In this document: piece after piece, positions 12,001 through 16,954 of the stretch | Position numbering within the stretch: position 1 is the stretch's first letter | How the letters are laid out: each line of letters opens with the position of its first letter | Source of the DNA: Magnetococcales bacterium WMHbinv6 | GTDB lineage: Bacteria > Pseudomonadota > Magnetococcia > Magnetococcales > Magnetaquicoccaceae | Direction: 5' to 3' | NCBI GenBank assembly: GCA_002753135.1 | Contig: PDZV01000024.1 | Coordinates: 1-59,991 of the forward strand | Length of the DNA stretch: 59,991 nucleotides | The notes under the pieces: model-generated | What the model was told of the DNA's origin: nothing | Databases searched by the model: none | What the model saw: only the letters and a program-made list of their open reading frames with translations | Program-made: the position numbers and the translations under genes

Positions 12001-13534
12001 CTTCGGCAGCAACTCCACAAGTTCAGTCACTTTCCTCGGTACCAGCGGAGCTGACACCTTGACTGGCACTGTCGCCGCAGAAAGTTTCGTCTCCGGCGGT
12101 GGCAACGACACCATGACCGGTGGCGGTGGTGCCGATGTGTTCCACGGCGGCGAAGGCAATGATACTATCACTGTCTCCGACCTGACTTATCAGTTGGTAG
12201 ATGGAGGCATTGGTACCGATACCCTGGCGTTGTCGGGGGCTGGCATGACTCTGACTCTGGCCAATGAACGCGGCAGGATTGAATCGATTGAGACGATTAA
12301 CTTGACAGGTGCTGGAAATAATACGCTGGTACTCACTGATTTGGACCTCTTGAACCTCTCCGATTCCAGCAATACTCTGACCGTTGATGGTGATGCAGGA
12401 GATACTGTTCGTGGAGGAACTGGTTGGACAGATGGCGGGATCAGTGGCGGCTACCACCTTTATTCAAAAGGACAAGCGCAGATCAAAGTGGCCACCACCG
12501 TTACATTCTGCCAGGGTGATCCTTTGGTGCTGGACTTGGATGGCAATGGCATCCGTCTGACTGCCAAAGAGGCCGGTATCCATTTTGATATGAATGGAGA
12601 TGGTATCGCTGATCCCACGGGTTGGATCGGTCATGGGGATGGGTTGTTGGTTTGGGACCGGAACGGCAATGGCAAAATTGATGGTATGCAGGAGGTGATT
12701 TCCGAGCATTCCTCCCCCAATGCCACCTCCAGTCTGGCTGCTCTTGCCACCCTGGACAGCAACCATGACAGTAAAATCGACATCAACGATACAGCCTTTG
12801 CCCATTTGCAGGTATGGGGGGATCAGAAACTCGATGGCGTGGCGGATATTCAGGAGTTGCACAGCTTGGCGCAATTGGGCATCACCAGTCTGGGGCTGTC
12901 ACTGGATCAACACGACCAGTTGACCATCAACGGCAATACGGTGACCGGCTTTGCCACCATAACCTACGCCGACGGCCATCATGGAAATATGGCTGAAGTG
13001 CAACTGGATTTTGTACCGGCTATGCAATCAGAACCTTTCGACGCAACTTCATCACCATCCGCTACGCAAGATGATTCAGCCAGCGTCATGCCTCCCAGTG
13101 GTTTGGCCACGGAACTGCTTAATTGGGATGGTGTTGCCCTGCAACGTGAGGGAGATACAGTCAAGTTGGTTGGCAACGACTCCTCCCTGGATTTGACCAA
13201 TCTGCTGGCCAACAAAGCGTTGGCCAGCACCGATCATGTGGATATGCGGGGTGCCGGGAACAACGCCATGAACGTTCACGATTTCCTGGATTTCTCCGGC
13301 AGTGACCATCCTCTGGTGATCTCTGGAGATGCCGGGGATGTGGTCAATGTCCAGCACGCGATCAATACCGTTCTGGGTGCCAATACCACCGTTGTCGTGG
13401 ATGGCGTCAGTCATGCCACAGACTCGACAGGCCACACGATCATCGGAGCTGACAGCTTTGTCGTGCATCAAACGGTGGATGGTCTGCATACCGTGTTGGT
13501 GGATGACCATGTTGTGGTAAACTTCCTGCGATGA
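2..13534 (+). CDS. Giant multi-propeller secreted/surface protein, 5' end cut by window
   Basis: The frame is open to the left edge, so the true start and any signal are outside the window; 4,510 codons are visible. Domains in order: a partial Ig-like module; seven VCBS/FG-GAP repeats (about 170-1160); a CADG module (1575-1860); seven more VCBS-type repeats (1950-2950); CADG (3290-3580); seven repeats ending in a GxYGQRY motif (3600-4770); CADG (4785-5075); seven SBBP-type repeats with a DFDPG motif (5090-6520); two CADG modules (6525-7110); seven GQRY repeats (7120-8275); CADG (8280-8555); seven integrin-like FG-GAP repeats (8565-10010); an RTX-like patch with GNDT/GGxGxD motifs (10020-10540); seven FG-GAP repeats (10545-12005); a second RTX-like patch (12020-12510); then EF-hand loops such as DMNGDGIAD and DRNGNGKIDG. 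No membrane anchor is visible at the C-terminus. RTX-like calcium motifs suggest type I secretion (inference). A surface adhesin or matrix protein is likely; ligand unknown. Confidence 0.85.
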   Translation, partial: ANGVDYATIGFQVSDGIDWSTSSSTINIEVAAVNDAPVLNTSTGLFSAQVSYSVGIHASSVAIGDVNKDGVQDLVVANYGTWPSSNDTASVLLGTGNGTFQTQTTYQVGGNPDPVLLSDFNEDGFLDMVVANDGSTVSVLLGQGNGTFQTRSSISVGSHPRAAAVGDLNGDGHADIVTVNRDSRTVSILLGNGNGTFQAQSSYSVGNWAHAVVIGDWNEDGIPDLAVVNTQDNNVSLLLGNGNGSFQGQTRVAVGSGPTAMTTSDLNHDGHSDLIVTNGNSNNLSILLGLWNGQFQSQIVYAVGQNPNDVVAKDFNGDDIVDLAVSNYGSNSVTILSGQSNGTFQTGQTYSSDKPNAISVGDFNNDGLPDLAVANDSNTVSILLAENFVELSDINEDTITNGFLVSDLVGSSIRDIDGGTTGIAVRTVDNVHGQWQFTLDNGVQWQNLNADSDQNSTLLAVSAGTRIRFIPGADWNGTTGLTFRAWDQSDAHISGEQVDVSVVGGASAYSDAFMEAKLRVAPVNDAPVLNTSIPDRTAIVGAAIACEVPAGTFVDADGDTLTYSATLADGTALPTWLSFDPNTHMFTGLPSSGETGILAVQVTATDSVGHSVHDSFALTIAGQQYSPVPFSSLGWSNKTATTLSSVWTKTAAVLPADMNNDGMVDLVIATADPLTGSTFDSDHVYLMMNHGDGNFSTSEVLNFPRVFTFAIADIDNDSHKDIVVSAYGEWASGLGKVGWFKNDGAGVPSFEEHVLSTSEGAFSLAVGDLFNDGNQDIIASYHFNSMFLFEQTSPGVFASQQVLESTSARGLAIGDLDGDHYNDVVRSGWWDYKINWLDIDGSLPVQSNTTITVTSTYGSGELDRPHALTIGDIEGDGDQDVVMIVDHAGQYLLINNGDQTFNAHILDKYKITADTQWWNGNYPVHLIDVDQDGIKDVIRGGVWFKVNSDYSVTQNVVDATAYAGQIVDLDNNGSLDFVISGANGIVVRYDFMRPHIAINEDSSYHFTLSDFPFTDRDTGSQLMAVRITGLPEGGELRLGGQLVAINQEIVASEISGLLFAPFQDVNGHSGVQFQVFDGSSWSASSNTIDIEVAAVNDAPVLNRSIPDRTAIIGAAFTYEVPAGTFVDADGDTLTYSATMSDGDALPTWLAFEGTTHTFTGTPTGSGDVSVRVTATDHAGASVSDSFDIGITTLNPEVAGGEFQIGTYSNVWNPAISSTSMSDGGVVVVWHTGDSSETGIVGQRYDVHGTVVGSTFQINTYETGAQLNPEVIALSDGGVVVAWESNGQDGQGFGIYGQRYSASMVPVGAEFRINTYTDNDQRIPAMAVLSDGGFVAVWNSYGQDGNDWGVYGQRFNASGTKIGLEFQVNTYTVGDQSGEHWAAHEPSNVVGLSDGGFVVTWQSLNQDGVGNGTYGAHGIYGQRYGVDGTRIGSEFRINTYTADDQMSPSMVSLSDGGFLVTWSSYEQDGSYCGVYGQRYDENSSAVGDEFQINTYTDGYQWVSAQTALSDGGFVVTWHSWEQDGSEYGVYGQQYDRNGIEVGSEFRVNTFTNGSQGTPTMTSMPDGGFMVAWASLPLGVYGQRFDANGVPFGHHEPVLATPIPDRTAIVGAAFAYEVPVGTFVDADGDTLTYSATMFDGAALPTWITFDPSTYTFSGIPDNGDLGSITVRVTASDGTSTDSDDFIIAVVNNDAPIGGSNFPVRIGGPYPDYGHAIAVDGAGNIYTAGHFRGTIDFDPGPGVFNLTTEHYDGGVWSGYHEAIFIQKLDAVGNFVWAKGLSGGTSMMEDHVVITVDQSNNLYVTAGLADVNGDGFYPLDNPGVGMIRIEGAGDGPNRDIVAMKFDTDGNVLWTSILDGTGDNAPSAIATDNAGHLSITGSFWGTMDFDPGPAVHSVSNGVERQSMFIQQLDASTGVLTWVKTMGDIEASYIRSSGITLDGANNVYVIGEYSGPGVVDFDPGNGVATLDATYSSFLLKMDSSGNFVWVQDTGSTYGGVLSVATDDAGNVYTTRISADLGCFIQKQDSFGNVLWSREVASGNPSNSLGVIPYSIAVDKDSNVLTSGGFYGALDFDPGVDEFSLVSIGNSDIFVQKLDAEGRLIWAKSAGGAGWEFARSIAVDTLGNMHITGWFEGTSDFDPSASNITLTAIYDPEVWSNDIRDVFVLKLDATGDLFVHSNDAPALAIALPDRTALVGYVFTWQMPGNAFTDSNGDSLTYIATLADGSSLPSWINFDPVTRTFSGIPINGDAGNITVRVTASDGISIGSDEFIITVANVNDAPSVVNAIADQNVKQYSALSFQIPSDAFADVNAGDILTYTATLVDGSALPTWLAFDGTTHTFTGTPTSSGTVSVRVTATDQSGASVSDDFTLTIVAGFSSTNEFQIDASGGFDPHAPSVTTLSSGEYVVAWHENQTGHYNIYGQRFRETGELIGADFQIDASPDGDSYFPVTTSLVDGGFVVVWESNGYMSGNGFDIFGQRYDESGNQIGSEFQINTHVDSDQRLPAMAALANGGFVVVWQSDGQDGNGLGVFGQRYNADGSVSGNEFQVNTYTLGNQHGTYWNNENISVATLSNGDFVVAWGSENQDGSGYGIYGQRFDAYGALEGTEFKINSYTSNNQEAPTVISLSDNSFFVTWGSWDQDGNEYGVFGQRFDGNGEAVGSEFQVNTYTTGYQWAPTSIRLADGGFVVSWNSWEQDGDQYGTYGQRYDMNGVAVGNEFRINSTTIGDQGSPSLTAMSDGGFVAIWNTTYDGLYGKKYYVNHVPVVKSPLSDRTAIVGAAFAYEVPVGTFVDADGDTLTYSATMSDGTVLPTWLVFDGTTHTFTGTPTGSGDISVQVTATDHAGTSVSDDFTLTIEMPTSANVFNLATIDGSNGFRLDGVSTGDAGHWLDSPVSSAGDVNGDGFDDLIVGAPGANFNAGSVYVVFGHASNFSTWINFSTLDGGAGFRIDGVDGQTGESVSSAGDVNGDGLDDVLIGARYSDNAIGSSYVLFGQTSGFSSVIDLANLDGSTGFRLFGATGDRSGASVSSAGDVNGDGFCDLIIGAIGTNSYAGSACVVFGHASGFSAVLPLSSLDGNTGFRLDGILADNQFGRSVSSAGDINGDGFSDLIVGAYRFSPNITDAGSSYVVFGGASSFNSAIDLSSLNGSTGFRLDGAATGDQSGFSVSSAGDVNGDGFDDLIIGARYANPNGLAQAGSSYVVFGKATGFYSTISLANLDGHTGFRLDGVVAYDCSGKLVSSAGDFNGDGFNDIIIGALRADPNNFSSAGSSYMVFGKASGFNSVINLASLDGSTGFRLDGVESGDQAGFSVSSAGDVNGDGFADIIIGAYGANSRTGSSYIIFGSNSTNSVTFLGTNGNDTLNAGTSAAERFVSGGGNDTMTGGGGADVFHGGVGNDTISVSDLTFQLVDGGTGTDTLALTGSGMTLTLANLRGKVEAIETINLTGSGDNTLVLTALDALNLSDSGNVLKVDGNAGDVVNAGTGWTDRGSNGVYHFYTQGQAVLYVATSISVVAPQPVPASVIALSSLNGSNGFRLDGVAAGDISGQSVSSAGDVNGDGYDDLIVGASDADHNGLGRSGSSYVVFGKTSGFNSSIDLSSLDGSTGFRLDGAAAGDETGFSNSAGDINGDGIDDLIIGAVAASDWAGSSYVVFGKSSGFSSSVNLSSLNGSNGFRLVGEQWTNWSGYSICSAGDVNGDGFDDLIVGAKGVNSYAGSSYVVFGKASGFSSTIYLSGLDGSTGFRLNGAVAHDESGFSVSSGGDVNGDGYADLIVGAWGADPNGLSSSGSSYVVFGSSSVFSSVIALSGLDGSTGFRLDGALAGDNSGLSVSTAGDVNGDGYADLIVGARWADPNGLSQSGSSYVVFGSSSVFNSVINLSSLDGSIGFRLDGAMADDNAGISVSSAGDVNGDGFDDLMVGAFQADPNGTDSGSIYVLFGKSSGFTSAMNLSSLNGSTGFRLDGTAAGDQAGVSIRSVGDVNGDGFDDLIVGARRADPGGLTDAGSSYILFGSNSTSSVTFLGTSGADTLTGTVAAESFVSGGGNDTMTGGGGADVFHGGEGNDTITVSDLTYQLVDGGIGTDTLALSGAGMTLTLANERGRIESIETINLTGAGNNTLVLTDLDLLNLSDSSNTLTVDGDAGDTVRGGTGWTDGGISGGYHLYSKGQAQIKVATTVTFCQGDPLVLDLDGNGIRLTAKEAGIHFDMNGDGIADPTGWIGHGDGLLVWDRNGNGKIDGMQEVISEHSSPNATSSLAALATLDSNHDSKIDINDTAFAHLQVWGDQKLDGVADIQELHSLAQLGITSLGLSLDQHDQLTINGNTVTGFATITYADGHHGNMAEVQLDFVPAMQSEPFDATSSPSATQDDSASVMPPSGLATELLNWDGVALQREGDTVKLVGNDSSLDLTNLLANKALASTDHVDMRGAGNNAMNVHDFLDFSGSDHPLVISGDAGDVVNVQHAINTVLGANTTVVVDGVSHATDSTGHTIIGADSFVVHQTVDGLHTVLVDDHVVVNFLR

Positions 13535-13590
13535 TTGCTGTCAAAGGCAGTGATCGGGTATATCCAACAGATCTGTTGCGTCACCAGGAA

Positions 13591-13632
13591 AAGGAGATGG
13601 CTATGTCGGCAGGAAGGAGATGGCTATGTCGG
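13591..13632 (+). repeat. Tandem duplication of a ribosome-binding site and start codon
   Basis: A 19-base block containing AAGGAG and two ATG codons occurs at 13591-13609 and again at 13614-13632, an offset of 23 bases. The offset is not a multiple of three, so the first copy starts a different frame. The second copy serves the downstream Rpn gene: GGAG at 13616-13619 is well spaced from the ATG at 13626 but touches the ATG at 13620. Confidence 0.8.
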
Positions 13633-14603
13633 AATCCGACAACCAGAGCCAGAAAAACGAATTTGACACTCCGTGGAAGGAGATTCTGCGGACGCATTTT
13701 GAGGACTTTCTGGCTTTTTTCCTGCCAGAAGCGCATGACGGGATAGAGTGGAGGAGGGGGTACGAATTTCTCGACAAGGAACTGGCCAGCATCGCACGTG
13801 AAGCTGAGATCGGCGATCGGCGCATGGACAAGCTGGTGAAGGTCTATCAGAAAGACGGTGTTGAGTATTGGGTGGTCATTCACGTCGAAATCCAGGGTGG
13901 CAGAGAGGCCAACTACCCGGAGCGGATGTTCACCTACAACTACCGGACCTATGACATCAAGAAGAGGCCGGTAGTCAGTTTGGCTGTCCTGGCAGATGAT
14001 GATATCAACTGGAGGCCGACTGAATACGGTTACGAATTGTGGGGCACGCGGGTGGGTTTCCGGTTCACGGCGATCAAGCTGTTGGACTATTCGGAAGCCG
14101 ACTTGGAGCGGTCGAGCAACCCGTTTGCAGTTGTGGTGCAGGCGCATTTACAGGCCAAGAAGACCAAAGGCAAGACGGAGGATCGGTACCAAGCGAAATG
14201 GAAACTGATCCGAAGCTTGTATCAGCGAGGGTATGACCGCCAGAAGGTGATTGATCTTTTCCGATTTATCGACTGGGTGTTGCACCTTCCCAGGGAAGCT
14301 GATGAGCGGTTGATGGCAGAAATTGTTGCATTGGAGGAGGACAAAAAAATGCCGTACATTTCGAGTGTGGAGCGGATTGGGGAAGAGAGAGGTGTCCTGA
14401 AGGGCATCGAAATCGGAGAGCAGAGAGGCGAGAAAAAGGGTAAAGCAGACACCCTGACCCGCCAACTGCAACGCCGCTTCGGTGACTTGCCACCCTGGGC
14501 CAGCCAGAAAATAGCCGATGCCGATCTGGCTACTTTGGAAAATTGGAGTCTCCGAATCCTGGACGCGCCGACGTTGGAGAGCGTGTTGGCCGACCCGTCG
14601 TAA
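13626..14603 (+). CDS. Rpn-family recombination-promoting nuclease/putative transposase (PD-(D/E)XK)
   Basis: This 325-residue protein resembles the Rpn/YhgA-like family, whose PD-(D/E)XK nuclease domain promotes RecA-independent recombination in the characterised E. coli members. A likely catalytic strand is visible as HVEIQG (near residue 92), preceded by acidic residues in DRRMDKLVKV. The C-terminal part has a Glu/Gly/Lys-rich linker (near 265) and a DUF4351-like end (GKADTLTRQLQRRFG). The same tail recurs in the second Rpn gene at 15140-16057. I chose the ATG at 13626 because its Shine-Dalgarno spacing is normal; the ATG six bases upstream abuts the site. The gene stands alone, followed 310 bases later by a terminator-like hairpin. 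Whether it mobilises DNA here is unknown. Confidence 0.8.
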   Translation: MSESDNQSQKNEFDTPWKEILRTHFEDFLAFFLPEAHDGIEWRRGYEFLDKELASIAREAEIGDRRMDKLVKVYQKDGVEYWVVIHVEIQGGREANYPERMFTYNYRTYDIKKRPVVSLAVLADDDINWRPTEYGYELWGTRVGFRFTAIKLLDYSEADLERSSNPFAVVVQAHLQAKKTKGKTEDRYQAKWKLIRSLYQRGYDRQKVIDLFRFIDWVLHLPREADERLMAEIVALEEDKKMPYISSVERIGEERGVLKGIEIGEQRGEKKGKADTLTRQLQRRFGDLPPWASQKIADADLATLENWSLRILDAPTLESVLADPS

Positions 14604-15139
14604 AGGTGGTGGAGAATCCGCATTCTCATTTTTATATGCAAAATCTGCAATAGAGAATTCCGTGATTGCATCTTGCCAACGAAGCGGGAGTCGGAAGCGA
14701 GTCCGAAGGTGTGTCATGAAAAGTCATTGAGATTTCGACGGCTGCGGAGAAGTCATTGAATATCAAATTGATTTTAATCGGCTCATTACTTGGCTAACCA
14801 AGATGGCGTCGAAACGTTCTCCTGCTGCGCTGCAGCAAAGTGGTGGAGAAAAAGTTCGACGCTCGGAAACTTGCTCCACCATATAAAATTCAGCAGAAAT
14901 TCTCTGTTTTCAAGCCACTCCCAAAAGTGGCTTTTTTTACGCAAAAAATCCAAATGTTTTCAACGGTTACCGAAGAACCCAAAAACCCTTATATTATAAA
15001 ATTTAAGGTGAGCTGCCGAGTGTGAGTGAGAAACCGGAAGACATCTTTCTGAACCAGTTTGTGGTGGTAAAAGTGCTTTGCAAAAGGTAGACTGTTACCG
15101 GTATGCGCTGGTGACTTCCACTGATTGGGTAGATCTGCC
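14604..15139. other. Non-coding gap between the two Rpn genes
   Basis: No convincing gene is present in this stretch of about 540 bases. It holds a 10-base direct repeat (AAGTCATTGA at 14721-14730 and 14750-14759), a terminator-like hairpin (14913-14938) and an AT-rich tract near 14993 (TTATATTATAAA) that could be part of a promoter for the next gene. I could not fit a good -35 box to it. Confidence 0.6.
14913..14938 (+). terminator. Rho-independent terminator
   Basis: A perfect 7-bp stem (AGCCACT at 14913-14919 with AGTGGCT at 14926-14932) has a 6-base loop and runs directly into seven T residues (14932-14938). This is the classic form of an intrinsic terminator for rightward transcription, but it lies 310 bases beyond the stop of the Rpn gene, so it would end a long 3' tail or a separate transcript. 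Confidence 0.7.
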
Positions 15140-16057
15140 ATGAAATTTATCGACCCACGTATTGATTTTGCCTTCAAGAAAATTTTTGGCAGTGAGAGTG
15201 CCAAGGATCTCCTGGTCAGTTTTCTGGAAAGCCTGCTCGGCCTGGAAGGCGACCGGCGGATTGCCGAACTGACAATCCTGGATCCCTTTCTGGTACCGAA
15301 AATTCGCGAGTTGAAATATTCCATCCTGGATGTCCGTTGCCGCGATCATCGGGGCGTCTCCTACATCGTCGAAATGCAGATACAGAGGGTGGCCGCCTTT
15401 CTGAAACGGATCCAGTACAACGCCGCCAAGGCGTATGTCAGCCAGGTCGAGCGAGGAGAGGAGTATCCCAAGTTGAACCAGGTGATCGCCATTACGATCA
15501 CGGATTTCATCTTGTTCAACGGCTTTAACCATTGCGTGTCACGCCACGAGTCACGGGAGATCATCACCGGACAATCTTATCTGCAGGAAATTCTGCACTT
15601 TTTTGTCGAACTTCCCAAATTCCAAAAATCTCTGGATGAGCTGGATGGTATCCTGGATCAATGGATTTACTTCATCAAGTATGCCGGTTCGTTGCAGGAA
15701 GTGCCGGCAAAACTGAATGCGGAGCCATTTCGTCATGCGTTCGAGATGGCGATGGTGGCCAATATGTCAGCGGAGGAACTGGAATTGTATGAGAAGGCGG
15801 GCATAGCCATTGCGGATGCGCGGGGTGCGGTTGAGTTGGCTCGAAAGGAGGGAGAGCAGAAAGGGCGGCAGGAGGGTGAACAACTTGGTGAGCAAAAAGG
15901 TAAAGCCGACACGCTGCTGCGCCTTCTCCAACGACGTTTCGGTCAGGTCTCGGGTCCGATCAAAGAGAAGGTAACGGAAGCCAGCCTGGAACAGCTCGAA
16001 GTCTGGACCGATCGCATCCTGGATGCCAAGTCGATTGATGACGTTTTCATGACTTGA
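15140..16057 (+). CDS. Rpn-family nuclease/putative transposase (PDDEXK_2 type)
   Basis: This 305-residue protein starts with the typical opening of PDDEXK_2 family proteins, MKFIDPRIDFAFKKIFG. The nuclease core is visible as LDVRCRDHRG followed by YIVEMQIQ (residues about 64-83), giving the D...ExQ arrangement. A Glu/Gly/Gln-rich linker near residue 240 leads to a DUF4351-like tail, GKADTLLRLLQRRFG. The tail and linker closely match those of the first Rpn protein although the N-terminal domains differ, so the pair may share a partner or oligomerisation mode. The ATG at 15140 is preferred over an upstream TTG (15125) because it begins exactly at the conserved family N-terminus. Its function in this genome is not shown. 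Confidence 0.8.
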   Translation: MKFIDPRIDFAFKKIFGSESAKDLLVSFLESLLGLEGDRRIAELTILDPFLVPKIRELKYSILDVRCRDHRGVSYIVEMQIQRVAAFLKRIQYNAAKAYVSQVERGEEYPKLNQVIAITITDFILFNGFNHCVSRHESREIITGQSYLQEILHFFVELPKFQKSLDELDGILDQWIYFIKYAGSLQEVPAKLNAEPFRHAFEMAMVANMSAEELELYEKAGIAIADARGAVELARKEGEQKGRQEGEQLGEQKGKADTLLRLLQRRFGQVSGPIKEKVTEASLEQLEVWTDRILDAKSIDDVFMT

Positions 16058-16288
16058 CAGCATCCGTCGCATGCAGAACAACCACGCCGCGTGAGGGAGT
16101 GGCGCAGAGTTTCGGTGGGATATGGTTTCGTTTGGTGGTTTATCGCATTGTATATGAATGGTTTTCCATGCAAGCGGTAACGTCCGCCAACCATTCGTTC
16201 ATCCGGGAATTCTTTGTTTTGCGGCGCAGCAAAACGGAGAATTTTTGAAGGAGGTAACGTACGATAAGCCATATAAAACAAATACTTA

Positions 16289-16314
16289 CGACCACTAACA
16301 AGGTGGCCGTTTTT
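16289..16314 (+). terminator. Weak terminator-like hairpin after the second Rpn gene
   Basis: CGACCAC (16289-16295) can pair with GTGGCCG (16303-16309) with one mismatch, and five T residues follow. It lies about 230 bases after the Rpn stop. The stem is short and imperfect, so termination is only possible. Confidence 0.3.
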
Positions 16315-16375
16315 GTTCCAGTAAGCAAACAGTAAGCAACAGGGGGAAATTCGACACTCTCCTGTTTCCCGGTGT

Positions 16376-16415
16376 ACCTCGCCACATGGTTTTAATATTA
16401 CCTCGCCACATGGTT
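16376..16415. repeat. Two-copy 16-bp direct repeat, 24-bp pitch
   Basis: ACCTCGCCACATGGTT occurs at 16376-16391 and 16400-16415. A second small tandem pair, CAGTAAGCAA, lies just upstream (16319-16328 and 16330-16339). The repeats sit in non-coding DNA next to a gene remnant and may mark a rearrangement junction. Confidence 0.7.
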
Positions 16416-16437
16416 CTACAACAGCGTAAAGCGATAC

Positions 16438-16566
16438 CTATGCCCCCACACGAACAATCTCCTGTTCTTGAAGCACTCGTAAAAACTTGACCTGCGTTGG
16501 AAGAGGCAGTTCGCCCACCTCATCCAGAAATAGGGTGCCTCCCTGTGCTGCTTCAAAATAGCCGAC
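16438..16566 (-). pseudogene. Remnant of a sigma-54-dependent activator (AAA+ Walker B segment)
   Basis: Read on the minus strand, 42 codons upstream of a TAG stop give a segment that matches the core of NtrC-type activators. [18 protein letters not shown] contains the Walker B strand (GGTLFLDE), followed by [17 protein letters not shown] and VRVG. This is the middle of the AAA+ domain. Neither the GAFTGA loop upstream nor the sensor and HTH regions downstream are present next to it, so it is a fragment left by deletion or transfer. No start or ribosome-binding site is apparent. Confidence 0.8.
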
Positions 16567-16954
16567 CCAATAGGTTAAAATTACATGTTATTGTGTTTTT
16601 TGTCTGTACTGTGTACTCGGTGGTTTTGCTTTTGCCAATCTGGCGTTATCTTGCCATTGTAGATTGATTTTCAGTGTGTTACTGTTCTGCAGTTGGCCTG
16701 ACGGATGGTGCGGGAGTGTGGTTTGAAATTGCGCAACGGTTGTGGCTGTTTGGGCGTTGGTCGTGGCTGTGTTGCGCCAGGGTGTGGGTTATGACGCCTG
16801 CGCTGACAAGTCAAGAGTATGTGGCAATTGCGCGTTGTTGGCGGTCAGTGGCGTTGAGTGCTGTTTTGGCTGGCGGGAAGTCCACTGCCGGTTGAGCTTT
16901 GAAAGCGACTGTGGATATGGGCAGAAAGGGTCGTGGAGGATACAGAACACGCCA
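16567..16954. other. Non-coding leader of the SNF2 helicase gene
   Basis: This stretch of about 390 bases is T/G-rich and holds no gene I can support. The helicase frame is open back to 16742, but that extension looks unlike protein (many Cys and Trp, no family match), so I treat it as leader. Confidence 0.5.

Noticed and set aside
12023-13510. Minus-strand open frames of 136-144 codons within the giant gene
   Set aside because: They are shadows of strongly coding plus-strand sequence with EF-hand motifs; no independent support.
16742-16954. N-terminal extension of the SNF2 helicase by 71 residues
   Set aside because: The extension is Cys- and Trp-rich with no family likeness or good Shine-Dalgarno; the family-like sequence begins at 16955.
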